Source of the DNA: Nocardia vinacea
GTDB taxonomy: Bacteria > Actinomycetota > Actinomycetes > Mycobacteriales > Mycobacteriaceae
Assembly: GCF_035920345.1 (NCBI RefSeq)
Contig: NZ_CP109149.1
Span: 2,542,001 to 2,606,000, forward strand
Reading direction: 5' to 3'
Length of the DNA: 64,000 nt
The notes beneath the pieces were generated by a model, which was not told the origin of the DNA, ran no database searches, and saw nothing but the letters and a program-made list of their open reading frames with translations. This document shows, one piece after another, positions 17,639-26,672 of this stretch. A program made the position numbers and the translations under genes. Position 1 is the stretch's first letter; each line of letters starts with the position of its first letter.

Positions 17639-18058
17639 TCAGCGGCTCTCGGCGAGTGCGGTCACCGAATCCGTGATCAGAGCGATGAGCCTCGCGCGGT
17701 TGGCGCGGGGTACTCGGGCACCCAGTTCCACCGCCAGGGCGGACCGGAAGTCCTCGCGGATCGTGGCGCCCTGTTCGGTCAGGACGGCCCGGGTGATGCG
17801 GCGATCATCGGGATCGGTCTCCCGAGCGACGAAACCGCGTCGCGCCAATCGATCCACCATGCCCGTCACATTCGTCTTGTCGCAGCCGAGCAATCCCGCC
17901 AGCTCACCGAAAGATGGTCGGCGGCCGGATAGCAGGCACAGCAGTTCGACCTGTTGCACGGTCAGTCCGAACCGGCGCGAAATGACACCGTACAGCACGC
18001 CCACCTCGCGATACAGCGCGGCGAAAGCGGCGGCCAGGTCCGGATCCTCCGAGGTCAT
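17639..18058 (-). CDS. MarR family transcriptional regulator
   Basis: 139 aa. The winged-helix region (LTVQQVELLCLLSGRRPSFGELAGLLGCDKTNVTGMVDRLARRGFV) and the wing (RETDPDDRRITRAVLTEQG) are typical MarR. The start at 18058 (MTSEDPDL) is taken because upstream codons run into the divergent promoter. It is divergent from an SDR gene 91 bp away, with dyads in the gap, so it probably represses that gene and itself. The ligand is unknown. Confidence 0.9.
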   Translation of the reverse strand: MTSEDPDLAAAFAALYREVGVLYGVISRRFGLTVQQVELLCLLSGRRPSFGELAGLLGCDKTNVTGMVDRLARRGFVARETDPDDRRITRAVLTEQGATIREDFRSALAVELGARVPRANRARLIALITDSVTALAESR

Positions 18059-18060
18059 GG

Positions 18061-18141
18061 CCAATAGTTTAGATGATCGACAGTTGACAACCTCGAACGA
18101 ATTAGTCGATGCTGTCAACTATCGATATTGTCATCTATTGG
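18061..18141. promoter_or_regulatory. Divergent MarR/SDR control region with nested dyads
   Basis: AGTTGACA at 18082-18089 is inverted as TGTCAACT at 18113-18120. Outside it, CCAATAG...AGATGA (18061-18076) is mirrored by TCATCTATTGG (18131-18141). The nested symmetry lies between the MarR start and the SDR ribosome site and fits one or two MarR operators. Confidence 0.55.
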
Positions 18142-18149
18142 AGGCAGGC

Positions 18150-18875
18150 ATGCCGGTCGCGCTCGTCACCGGAAGCTCACGCGGGATCGGCCGCGCCATC
18201 GCCGAGCGGCTCGGGGCCGACGGCGCGGCCGTTGTCGTTAACTACCACTCGGACCGATCCGCGGCAGAACAGGTCGTGGCCACTATCGAAGCCAGCGGCG
18301 GGCAAGCGATCGCCGCGCAGGCGGACGTGGCGGATCCGGCGCAACTGACCGGACTGTTCGAAACCGCCGAGCAGCACTTCGGCGGGCTGGACATTCTGGT
18401 GAACAATGTCGGCACCGCCACCTTCAGCCCCATCGCCGAGGCGACCGACGACGAGTTCGACCTGATGTTCACCATCAATACGAAGGCCACGTTCCTCGCG
18501 TTGCGCACGGCCGCCAACCGACTGCGCGACGGCGGACGGATCGTCGTCGTATCCTCCGGCGTGACCGCAACCTCCCGACCGGGTTCCGGAATCTACGCCG
18601 CCACCAAGGCCGCCAGCGAAACGCTCGCCCGCGTACTGGCCAAGGAACTCGGGCCGCGTGGCATCACCGTCAACAACGTGTTGCCAGGCGCTGTCCGCAC
18701 CGAGGCACTCGCCGCGGCGCGCAGTTCGGCACTCACCGAACAGATCATCAATCAGACCCCACTCGGCCGAATCGGCGAGCCCGACGATATCGCCGATATC
18801 GTCGCCTTCCTCGCCTCCCCCGACGCCCGCTGGATCACCGGCCAGTCCCTGCATGCCGGCGGCGGACTCTTCTGA
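18150..18875 (+). CDS. SDR family oxidoreductase (3-oxoacyl-ACP-reductase-like)
   Basis: 241 aa classical short-chain dehydrogenase. The cofactor loop TGSSRGIG is at residues 7-14, the NNVG motif is present, the catalytic Ser is in VVSSGV, and Y-A-A-T-K supplies the Tyr and Lys. The dinucleotide-binding start (VNYHSDRS after the second strand) suggests NADPH. TGGAGGCA precedes the ATG at 18150. It is probably controlled by the divergent MarR protein, a common arrangement for detoxification genes. Substrate unknown. Confidence 0.92.
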   Translation: MPVALVTGSSRGIGRAIAERLGADGAAVVVNYHSDRSAAEQVVATIEASGGQAIAAQADVADPAQLTGLFETAEQHFGGLDILVNNVGTATFSPIAEATDDEFDLMFTINTKATFLALRTAANRLRDGGRIVVVSSGVTATSRPGSGIYAATKAASETLARVLAKELGPRGITVNNVLPGAVRTEALAAARSSALTEQIINQTPLGRIGEPDDIADIVAFLASPDARWITGQSLHAGGGLF

Positions 18876-18900
18876 GCGGCAATTTTGTCCGCCCCAGCGG

Positions 18901-19305
18901 TCAGGACGCGGCTGCGGTGGCGCGGGCCCGGTTGTCCCGGATCTCGTCGTGGTGGTCGGAGGCCCAGGCGATCAGGGACGTGACGATCTCGAGAAGGCTG
19001 CGACTGAGTGGCGTGAGGGCGTATTCCACGCGCGGCGGCACCTCGGCATAGGCGGTTCTGGTCACGAGTCCGTCCTGCTGCAGCTGACGCAATGTGAGGG
19101 TCAGCATCCGCTGGGATATGCCGGAAACGTCGTGCTGTAGGTCGGTATAGCGCCGGGGCCCGGCGTCCAGGACGGCGATCACCAGCATGCTCCACTTGTC
19201 CCCGACACGGTCCAGTACCTGCCGAATGAACTCCATCCGCTCGGCGGGGATGCCGGCGCACGGCCCGCGGCCCGCGGCAACGCTTGATCGGGCCGTGACC
19301 TCCAT
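18901..19305 (-). CDS. HxlR family transcriptional regulator
   Basis: 134 aa winged-helix regulator. The family core is VLDRVGDKWSMLVIAVLDAGPRRYTDLQHDVSGISQRMLTLTLRQLQQDGLVTR followed by the wing (EYALTPLSRSLL). The Cys in GPCAGIP, before the HTH, matches the N-terminal redox or aldehyde-sensing Cys of many HxlR proteins. The start at 19305 has GAGAGGA about 9 nt upstream. It is divergent from the SDR gene at 19488. CTCCAAT (19353) and ATTGGAG (19397) in the gap are inverted and may be part of its operator. Confidence 0.92.
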   Translation of the reverse strand: MEVTARSSVAAGRGPCAGIPAERMEFIRQVLDRVGDKWSMLVIAVLDAGPRRYTDLQHDVSGISQRMLTLTLRQLQQDGLVTRTAYAEVPPRVEYALTPLSRSLLEIVTSLIAWASDHHDEIRDNRARATAAAS

Positions 19306-19487
19306 GGCGCACATTCCTCTCCGGCACAGACATCGATGTGCCTTTTGTACGGCCTCCAATACTGGCCCATTATGGCGTTACGCACAAACAGTAGGAATTG
19401 GAGTTGCGTCATGAGGATAGAGATCTGGGCGACCCCACCAACGCCTGACCACTCGCCCTCGCCTGGCCCATTCAAAGGAGTAGCCCT

Positions 19488-20219
19488 ATGTCCAAAGTGA
19501 TTGCCATCTTCGGAGCCGGTACCGGTCTCGGTGTGTCCGTCGCCCACCGCTTCGGGCGCGAAGGCTTCCGCGTCGCCCTCGTGGCGCGCCGCAAGGACCG
19601 CCTGGACGCGCTGGTCGAGCAGGTCGCCGGTAAAGGCATCGAGGCGGCCGCCTTCTCCGCCGATCTGTCCGAGCCCGCCGAGGTGCCCGCACTGGTCGCG
19701 GCCATACGCGCCCGCTTCGGCCGCATCGATGTAATCGAATACGGGCCGATCGGCGGTGAGCAGGGCTTCACCCCGGCCGCCCAGCTCGACGCGACCACCC
19801 TGCAAGGGCTGATCCCACTGCTGCTGCTCACCCCGGTGGAGGTGGTCCGCGCCGTGCTACCGGAATGGACCGAGCGCGGCGACGGCGCCTTCCTGCTGAC
19901 CCACGGCTATTCGGCGGCGCAGCCGATGCCCCATCTCAGCGGTGTCGGCCCGGTGATGTCCGCCGCCCGCAACTACCTGTACTCCCTCAGCGGTGAGCTC
20001 GCCGACACCGGCGTCTACGCCGGCACCCTTTCCATCGGGGCGATGATCGCCCGCAGTGAGGCGGCCACCGCGGTGGTGGCCGATTCGGACTCGCTTGCGG
20101 CCTTCCCCGTTGTCGACCCGGACGACCTCGCCGAGCACTACTGGGACATGTACACCAAACGCGACCGCATCGAGCAGATCTATCCCGAATCCCTTGCCCC
20201 GCAAACCATCGCAGGGTAA
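19488..20219 (+). CDS. SDR-like NAD(P)-binding protein lacking the usual catalytic YxxxK
   Basis: 243 aa. The N-terminus is an SDR Rossmann fold (IAIFGAGTGLGVSVAHRFG, then VALVARRKDRLDALV, then FSADLSEPAEV). Where classical members have Ser and YxxxK, this one reads LLTHGYSAAQPMPHLSGVGPVMSAARNYLYSL, so the Lys is not in place. It may be a non-catalytic NAD(P) sensor or an atypical reductase. It is divergent from the HxlR regulator, a pairing usually seen for aldehyde- or quinone-responsive enzymes. Confidence 0.85.
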   Translation: MSKVIAIFGAGTGLGVSVAHRFGREGFRVALVARRKDRLDALVEQVAGKGIEAAAFSADLSEPAEVPALVAAIRARFGRIDVIEYGPIGGEQGFTPAAQLDATTLQGLIPLLLLTPVEVVRAVLPEWTERGDGAFLLTHGYSAAQPMPHLSGVGPVMSAARNYLYSLSGELADTGVYAGTLSIGAMIARSEAATAVVADSDSLAAFPVVDPDDLAEHYWDMYTKRDRIEQIYPESLAPQTIAG

Positions 20220-20539
20220 TCCGATGCAGTATCGACTCGGCCGGGAATCCCGAGGCGTAGGTTCCGGCGTAGCCGGGCGGCCTGAATCACGAAGTGCCCG
20301 TATCGGATTGCCGCGACGACCGGGCCCCGGGGCTTGCCTGCCGTTGCCCCGTCAGCTCGTTCCTTTGCGCCCCACGAGGTGAAAGACGCGGCTGAGTCGG
20401 CGGTACGGGTCTCGTCGACTGGCTTCGAGTTCGACCGCGGCCGTGGCCGCTACCTGCTTCGAATCGCTGGGGTCCAACTCGGCTCCACTGAACTCGAGCC
20501 AGTCGACGAACAGCCAGACCCCATACCAGCGCGGTAGCG

Positions 20540-20925
20540 CAGCCTTCGATCGTTTCAGCGACGGCATGTCGCGAGCCGCCGAGGACGCCCGAGGCCTTGA
20601 CGCGCTGACGCTGATGGGGGCGCAGTACTACGAGTCGCTGGCGGACCGCACCGCCCTGTTGTTGCAGCTACAAGGGTTTGCCGCCTGCGGTGACAGCGAA
20701 GTTCGTGATCTTGTGCGGGCGCGGCTCTCGCACATGTGGGCCACGGTTGCCGATACGACGGGCCTCGACCCGGTGACGGCGAAATCGTTCCTCGCCTTCG
20801 GCATGCTGCTCAACAATGTGGCCGCCGTCGATGTCGACGAGGTCGATGAGCCGTGGGCCATGGGAGTGCGCAGTCGTATCCATGCGGGTCTTTTCGAGCA
20901 CATCACCACTGACACCAACCGATGA
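20540..20925 (+). pseudogene. C-terminal remnant of a TetR family regulator
   Basis: The frame contains ALTLMGAQYYESLADRTALLLQLQGFAACGD, then LSHMWATVADTTGL, then FLAFGMLLNNVAAV, a typical ligand-binding half of a TetR-type regulator. No helix-turn-helix is found upstream in any frame, and the preceding 300 bp have no ribosome site, so the DNA-binding half has been lost. Confidence 0.65.
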
Positions 20926-21605
20926 AATCGGTGCTCGGCGAGGAATAAATCTCTTATTCCCGCTGTACTCGACCATCGAATTCCGGGTGCATGCCCCCTG
21001 CTTCACTCGAGTACGAGCGATGCCGAACCTGCGGGCGCACGCTGTTCGACCGCCTATTTCTCCACTCACGCGGACCGATCAATCGACGGTAATATCGGTG
21101 AGCAGCATTTCCGACGCAAACGTTTGCTCGCTGGACGACATCCTTCTAGGGGGCCACCTGGACACGGCACAGTCGATCGTCGTGATGGCCGCCTCGGCGA
21201 GCTCTCGAGGCGAGAGAATCCCTCCCGCGGCAACCAGTCATCTACGACGTCGGCGGGTGCCCGAAGAATCGGTTTCGCGCACCACCAGAAATATGGTGGC
21301 GACATCCGCGTGCTCCGCCAATTACTATCGGTTTCGGGGGTAATTGGTGAAAGTCATTCAGCGGTGAGCGAGATGCCGCCCGGAGAACCGGGGCACTCGG
21401 CCGCGGCAGCGGCCCTACAGCCTCGGCTCCCCCATCGGTGAACTCGGTGATCTGCTCCTCTGGACGGGATCGATGATCGGAATCACCTCGCCGCTCCCGG
21501 ACATTCACGGATCTCGTCCAACACCGACTGCACCGCGGGTATCACCCCTCGCGCGTCTGCGACTTTGCTCGATCGGGGACGGCCGGCCTCACCAACCGAC
21601 CGTCA
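20926..21605. other. Long region without an intact gene
   Basis: No frame on either strand has a convincing gene. Short open stretches exist but look like degenerate sequence, and GC content is lower than in flanking genes. It lies between the TetR remnant and the LacI gene and carries a LacI-type palindrome at its right end, so it may be the site of a deleted LacI-controlled gene. Confidence 0.45.
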
Positions 21606-21613
21606 CTTATAGA

Positions 21614-21625
21614 TTAAGCGCTTAA
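21614..21625. promoter_or_regulatory. LacI-family-type palindromic operator
   Basis: TTAAGCGCTTAA is a perfect 12-bp palindrome with the central AAGCGCTT typical of LacI/GalR-family operators. It lies 81 bp beyond the stop codon of the LacI-type gene, not in front of an intact gene. Confidence 0.55.
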
Positions 21626-21705
21626 CCATCCGATGTCCAGCGGCTGCATCGAAGCGGACGTCGTGCCGCGAGAACTTCCGGTAGACGATGCTTCGAGCGC
21701 GCGGT

Positions 21706-22710
21706 TCAGGTCGAGGCGCGCACGACGAGCCGGGCGATGTCCGTGGGCTCAGGAGCCGATGGCACCGGATACCCCAGTTCGGTGAGGACTGCCGCGATCG
21801 CGGCGGTGGCGACCGCGGTGGGATCGAACTCCACGGTGGTCAAGGGCGGTGAACTGAACGCTCCCATGGGGTTTGCGTCCACGCCGATGACAGCGAGGTC
21901 GTCGGGGCAGCGGAGTCCGGCTTCGTGGATGCCGAACAACACCAGGCCCGCGATCTCGTCGCTCTGCGCACAGACAGCGGTCACCCCGTCGCGCGCCCAC
22001 CCGACCACCACAGCCGCGACATTGTCCGGAGTGACCTCGCCGACGCTGATGGACGGCAAATCGTGCAGGCGTGCCGCTTGCGCGACGCCCTCGAACCAAT
22101 AGTCGCCCAGGGCACGCCATTTCGCGATTCCGGTATAGGCGAAGGCGATCTTGCGGTGCCCACGCGAGACCAGATGCCCGACCCGCAACGTGCCGACCGA
22201 CAGCAGCGGGTCCCCGAGCGCGGGCAGCAGCCCGATCTCGATATGCGGCACCTTCGCCGCGCGCACCGCGTTGCGTACGGGACTGCTCAGCGGAAACATG
22301 CTGACGACCGCCGTCGGATCGAGATTGCCGATGGCGTCGACGACCTGCTGATCGTCCTCGGTCTGGAAGATCTGCACCTGCAACAACCCGTGGCGGGCGA
22401 GTTCGGTGGTCATCCGGTTACCGGCCTCGATCGGCATGTCACCGACCGCCACCCTCGGCACCACATACAGCACCACGCCCCCCTTACCGCGCGCCAGATT
22501 CCGCGCGGCGACATTCGGCCGATACCCCAACTGTTCGGCGGCGGCGTAGACCGCTTCCCGGGTTCGCGCCGAAATCCGCTTGCCCTCGGCATTGTTCAGG
22601 ACATAGCTGACCGTCGCGGTCGATACCTTCGCCAGCCGCGCGACATCGGCATTCGTAGGCCGCGCAGTCCTGTCCTCGACGCTCGACGCGTCACCCTCAC
22701 GAGCGGCCAT
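21706..22710 (-). CDS. LacI family transcriptional regulator
   Basis: 334 aa. The N-terminal HTH with hinge helix (TNADVARLAKVSTATVSYVLNNAEGKRISARTREAVYAAAEQLGYRPNVAARNLARG) is typical LacI. The C-terminal periplasmic-binding-like domain shows AVIGVDANPMGAFSSPPLTTVEFDP. It is the last gene of the long minus-strand set that begins with SnoaL/yrbE, 28 bp after the epimerase stop. It may regulate a linked catabolic function, and a LacI-type palindrome lies just downstream. The effector is unknown. Confidence 0.92.
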   Translation of the reverse strand: MAAREGDASSVEDRTARPTNADVARLAKVSTATVSYVLNNAEGKRISARTREAVYAAAEQLGYRPNVAARNLARGKGGVVLYVVPRVAVGDMPIEAGNRMTTELARHGLLQVQIFQTEDDQQVVDAIGNLDPTAVVSMFPLSSPVRNAVRAAKVPHIEIGLLPALGDPLLSVGTLRVGHLVSRGHRKIAFAYTGIAKWRALGDYWFEGVAQAARLHDLPSISVGEVTPDNVAAVVVGWARDGVTAVCAQSDEIAGLVLFGIHEAGLRCPDDLAVIGVDANPMGAFSSPPLTTVEFDPTAVATAAIAAVLTELGYPVPSAPEPTDIARLVVRAST

Positions 22711-22738
22711 GGCCTCATGATGGCACGCCGTGCACCGT

Positions 22739-23752
22739 TCATGCCGTTCGCCATCCCCGTCGGCGGTGCTCGAAGAACTCCGCAGCGCGGCGGATCGAAT
22801 TCTCCACCGGCTCGGGCTTCCAGCCGAGTTCGCGCTCGGCCTTGCCGTGGTCGAGCGGCGACATCAACTCGGCCATACGCAACCCGACTGTGGCGAATGG
22901 GAGATCGCGGTTCAACAGACGGGCGGCGAGGTCGTTGCCGCGGGCAGCGAAGTAGAGCAGTCCCAGGGGCAAGCCGATGCGCGGTGCGCGGGCTCCCACA
23001 GCAGCAGCGGCGATCTCGTGGACCTCGCGGCTGCTCATGTAGCGGTCGGAAATGATGTACCGCTCGCCGGGACTGCCATGGGTGCCCGCGAGGACCATCG
23101 CACGCGCGGCGTCCTCGATGCCGACCACCTCCGAGGAGAAGTCGAGATAGAACGGGAACCGCCCGGCGGCAACCCGGGCGATCACCGAACCGTGCGGTGT
23201 CGGCCCCCAGTCGCCGGGGCCATAGGTCGTGGAGATGCACATGGCCACTGCCGGAAGAGACTTCTCCCTGACGTAGCGCATCACGAGATCCTCAGCCGCG
23301 ACTCTGGCCGCGATGTACGGACCGCCATCGTCCCAATTGTGCGGGTCGTCCTCGGTGACCGGGCGCTGGTTGCTGATGGCCAGCGTTCCGGCGGTACTTG
23401 TGAAGACGAATTTGTCCGGACCGGCCGCGACCGCGGCGTCCAGCACATGCCGTAAGCCTTCGACATTGGTGCGGAACAGGGGCGCCGGATCGCGTAACCA
23501 CATCCGCGCGTCCACGACACAGTAGTAGACGACGTCACACCCCCTCATCGCCGAGCGCAGTGCGACGTCGTCGAAGACGTCACCGTAAACGCGTTCGACA
23601 TCGAGGTCATCGATCCCCAACGTCGAACTGGAGGGGCGCAGCATCACCCGTACGTCCGCGCCATCTGCCGCCAACCGACGGGTGACGTGGCTGCCCAGGA
23701 AACCGCTGGCCCCGATGACCAGCTTCTTCGACTGTGTCATAGCCGCCGACAT
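22739..23752 (-). CDS. NAD-dependent epimerase/dehydratase (extended SDR, 3-beta-HSD-like)
   Basis: 337 aa. The cofactor motif GASGFLGSHV is at about residues 12-21. The protein has the extended-SDR fold (DAAVAAGPDKFVFTSTAGTLA, then TTYGPGDWG). At the catalytic position the motif reads Y-I-A-A-R, so the usual Lys is Arg. Starts at 23752 or 23740 are both plausible. The gap to the SDR stop is 2 bp, so it is coupled to the P450-SDR unit. Dehydrogenation or isomerisation of a sterol-like alcohol is a reasonable guess from context only. Confidence 0.88.
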   Translation of the reverse strand: MSAAMTQSKKLVIGASGFLGSHVTRRLAADGADVRVMLRPSSSTLGIDDLDVERVYGDVFDDVALRSAMRGCDVVYYCVVDARMWLRDPAPLFRTNVEGLRHVLDAAVAAGPDKFVFTSTAGTLAISNQRPVTEDDPHNWDDGGPYIAARVAAEDLVMRYVREKSLPAVAMCISTTYGPGDWGPTPHGSVIARVAAGRFPFYLDFSSEVVGIEDAARAMVLAGTHGSPGERYIISDRYMSSREVHEIAAAAVGARAPRIGLPLGLLYFAARGNDLAARLLNRDLPFATVGLRMAELMSPLDHGKAERELGWKPEPVENSIRRAAEFFEHRRRGWRTA

Positions 23753-23754
23753 AC

Positions 23755-24591
23755 CTACTTCAGCATGCTGCCCGCGTCGATCGGCAAAGGTACGCCGGTC
23801 ACGTAGCGGGATTCGTCGGAGGCCAGGTAGAGCACCGCATTGCTGATGTCGCTCGGCTCCACCCACGGCACCGGCAGGGTGTGGAACATCTGGCAGATCG
23901 GCTCGAGATCCTTCGGGCCCGGATTCTCCAGGTCGGGGCGGAACAGCTTGAAAGTTCCCTCGTTCAAGAGCATGTCTGTGTTGACGTGCGTGGGATGCAC
24001 CGAATTGACCCGGATCATATGCTGGCCCAACTCGACGGCGAAGGTTCGCATGAGGCCGACCACACCGTGCTTGGCCGCGACGTAGTGCCCGACCTGCGGG
24101 TACGCCTTGAGACCGCCGACCGAGCTGGTGAGGATGATCGAGCCGCCACGGCCAGCCGCGATCATATGCGGCACAGCAGCTTTCACGCTCTTCCACACCC
24201 CACCGAGGTTCACTCCGATCATGTCCTCCCAGAGGTCTTCCTCGAGATCGACCAGCTGACCACCTTGGTTGGCGAGGCCCGCGTTCGCGATGATGATGTC
24301 GAGTCGGCCCAGCTGCTCGACGCCACTATCCACCGCCGCCTTCAGCGCCGCGTAGTCACGCACGTCGACCTCGGCGGTGACGACGCGCCGGCCTTCGGCC
24401 TTGACGAGATCGGCCGTGGTCGCCAAGTCTTCCGGCGTCGGCATCGGAAAGGGCACCCTATCCAGCTGTTTGCAGACGTCGATGGCAATGATGTCGGCGC
24501 CCTCCTGCGCCAGCCGCACGGCGTGGCTGCGACCCTGGCCGCGCGCCGCGCCGGTGATGAATGCGACCTTTCCTTCGACCCGTCCGGTCAT
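23755..24591 (-). CDS. Mycofactocin-type SDR family oxidoreductase
   Basis: 278 aa. The N-terminus GRVEGKVAFITGAARGQGRSHAVRLAQEGADIIAIDVC is the signature of the mycofactocin-coupled SDR subfamily, whose members hold NAD tightly and pass electrons to mycofactocin. The catalytic Y-V-A-A-K and NAG motifs are intact. The start at 24591 has AGAGG in front. It sits between the P450 and the epimerase, suggesting oxidation of a P450 product alcohol. Mycofactocin genes themselves are not in this window. Confidence 0.93.
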   Translation of the reverse strand: MTGRVEGKVAFITGAARGQGRSHAVRLAQEGADIIAIDVCKQLDRVPFPMPTPEDLATTADLVKAEGRRVVTAEVDVRDYAALKAAVDSGVEQLGRLDIIIANAGLANQGGQLVDLEEDLWEDMIGVNLGGVWKSVKAAVPHMIAAGRGGSIILTSSVGGLKAYPQVGHYVAAKHGVVGLMRTFAVELGQHMIRVNSVHPTHVNTDMLLNEGTFKLFRPDLENPGPKDLEPICQMFHTLPVPWVEPSDISNAVLYLASDESRYVTGVPLPIDAGSMLK

Positions 24592-24623
24592 GATTACCTC
24601 TATTCGTTGTGTTGATTCGTCGG

Positions 24624-25826
24624 TCAAGATGTGAAGGCGGGCAACGTTTCCCAACCGCGGACGGTCGAGGTGGGCGACAACTTGGCGCTGGCCATGTCGA
24701 CCTCCCACTCGGGGAACCGCGCCAAGATCTCCTCCAGCGCGATCCGCCCCTCCAACCGAGCCAGCGCCGACCCCATGCAGTAGTGCGTGCCCACGCTGAA
24801 GGTCAGGTGTTGGCGGGTGTCCCGATGGATGTCGAAAACATCGCCGTCCGCTGGGAATTGCCGGTGGTCGCGGTTCGCCGCCCCGATGAGCATCATCATG
24901 ACGCTGCCCTCCGGAACCGTCCGGCCGTGCAGTTCGACATCCCGAGTCACATAACGCGCGACGTGTGGCGCGGGGGGCTCGAACCGGAGCAGTTCCTCGA
25001 CCGCGTTCGGAATGAGCCGCGGGTTCTCGACCAGTTCACGCCGTTGGTCAGGATGTTCGGCGAGAACCTTGCCCGCCCAACCGATCAGCCTCGTCGTGGT
25101 CTCATTACCGGCACCGGCAACCACGTTCACGTAGATCAGCAATTCATCGCGGGTCAGTCGCCGCACGACTCCGTTCTCGTCCTCGAACTCCACGTTGAGC
25201 AGCTCGGTCATGATGTCGTCGGACGGGTGCTCGGCACGCCAATCGATATACGCGGAGAAGATTTCGCCGGTGGCAAGCCCCTCCGAGGCAGCCTTCATCG
25301 GCTGGCCTTCCTCCGTCCGCATCTGATCGTTCGCGAAGTCTCGGATCGCTTCCTGATCCTCCTCGGGAATGCCGAGCAGCATGCCGATCGTGCGCATCGG
25401 CATCTGCGCGCCGATATCGGCGATGAAATCCAGCCGACCGGTGCCGACCAATGGATCGAGGCTGCGGACACAGAATTGGCGAATCTTGTCCTCGAGTTCC
25501 CGGATCTTGCGCGGAGTGAACATGCGCGACAAGAGCTTTCGGTGAATGTCGTGGACCGGCGGATCCTCGAAGATCAGAATTCCCGGCGGCATCTCGATTC
25601 CGGCCTTGATCAGTTCGAGGATGGCTCCGCGGGCGGAACTATAGGTACCCGTATCGAGCAGTGCCGCATTCACATCGGCCCACCGGCTGATCGCGTAGAA
25701 GTCGTGCTGCTCGTTGTAATAGACAGGCAGCTCTTCGCGGAGCCGCTTGAACATCGGGTAGGGATCGGCATTGAGTTGGATATCGTAAGGGTCGTAGTAG
25801 ATGTCGTTGATTGCACTGGTGGTCAC
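24624..25826 (-). CDS. Cytochrome P450
   Basis: 400 aa soluble bacterial P450. The oxygen-activation helix reads VVAGAGNETTTRL, the ExxR motif is EELL with the downstream Arg at RFEPPAP, and the haem loop is FSVGTHYCMGSALARLE with its Cys ligand. The N-terminus (YDPYDIQLNADPYPMFKRLREELPVYY) is typical of actinobacterial class I enzymes. It would hydroxylate a hydrophobic substrate using a ferredoxin not found nearby. It is co-oriented with the mce genes, 67 bp after the Mce-associated protein, so its substrate may be what the Mce complex imports. Confidence 0.95.
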   Translation of the reverse strand: MTTSAINDIYYDPYDIQLNADPYPMFKRLREELPVYYNEQHDFYAISRWADVNAALLDTGTYSSARGAILELIKAGIEMPPGILIFEDPPVHDIHRKLLSRMFTPRKIRELEDKIRQFCVRSLDPLVGTGRLDFIADIGAQMPMRTIGMLLGIPEEDQEAIRDFANDQMRTEEGQPMKAASEGLATGEIFSAYIDWRAEHPSDDIMTELLNVEFEDENGVVRRLTRDELLIYVNVVAGAGNETTTRLIGWAGKVLAEHPDQRRELVENPRLIPNAVEELLRFEPPAPHVARYVTRDVELHGRTVPEGSVMMMLIGAANRDHRQFPADGDVFDIHRDTRQHLTFSVGTHYCMGSALARLEGRIALEEILARFPEWEVDMASAKLSPTSTVRGWETLPAFTS

Positions 25827-25893
25827 GGAGATTCACCCCTCCTGCTCGAATTTCGATATGGCACTTTTTAGTTGGATGGCGGGGCGGACCGCT

Positions 25894-26634
25894 TTACGGC
25901 AGTTCGACCTTGCTCGTCAGCCAGCGACCGTCGACGCGGTCCATGGTCATCAAGATGCGGTTGCGATCGATGCGTGGCGTCGGGTTGGTCACGTTGGTGA
26001 TTTCGGCGTCGACGAACAGCATGATCACGGCGTGGTCCTCGGCAGCGGACTGCACGCTCGCGGCGACGACATGTCCCTTGCTGACCGACTTGGCCTGCAA
26101 CAGCATCGGTTTGAGCTGATCGGCCGACTTGCTGTACATGCTCTTGAATTCCCCGGTCGCCCCGTTCAGGACGGTCGCGAAATCGCTGTCGATATGCGAG
26201 GAGTCGATGCTGGTCAGGGCTACCGCATAGTCCTGAGCGGCCGCCAAAGCCGCCGCGCCCGCGGCTTGGCGATCGTTGCGGGTCTCGAGTTTCCAGCCGA
26301 ACACCGCCGCGAGTATGACCGATACCACGACCAGCAGCATCAGGATCCCGGTCAGCGGGCGTGGCTGCAATCGGCGCCACGAGCGGCCGGATTTCCCGGT
26401 GCCCTCGGTGGCGTCCGCGACCGCGACCACGCCGTCCTCAACGACGGCGGCGTCGGCGTTTTCAGTTGCGTCCGCACCGGCGTCGGACGCTTCCGCGCCG
26501 ACAGTCGATGGTGCCGAATCATCGTGACTCTCATCGGGATTCGTGGCTGACACCGGGTCGGACACCGCACTCGCGCCGTCGGCCGAGGCCGAGTCGTCGA
26601 CCTTGTCCATTGCCATCACCGAGCTCTTGTTCAT
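25894..26634 (-). CDS. Mce-associated membrane protein
   Basis: 246 aa. A long acidic, Ala/Asp-rich N-terminus of about 100 residues is followed by one transmembrane helix (GILMLLVVVSVILAAVFGW) and a C-terminal NTF2-like domain (AAAQDYAVALTSIDSSHIDSDFATVLNGATGEFKSMY). This is the layout of mycobacterial Mas proteins encoded after mceF. The start at 26634 has AGGAGACAAGG in front. It is thought to stabilise or assist the Mce transporter. Confidence 0.9.
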   Translation of the reverse strand: MNKSSVMAMDKVDDSASADGASAVSDPVSATNPDESHDDSAPSTVGAEASDAGADATENADAAVVEDGVVAVADATEGTGKSGRSWRRLQPRPLTGILMLLVVVSVILAAVFGWKLETRNDRQAAGAAALAAAQDYAVALTSIDSSHIDSDFATVLNGATGEFKSMYSKSADQLKPMLLQAKSVSKGHVVAASVQSAAEDHAVIMLFVDAEITNVTNPTPRIDRNRILMTMDRVDGRWLTSKVELP

Positions 26635-26672
26635 CCTTGTCTCCTGTTCACAATCGTCGTTCCCCCGATGCG

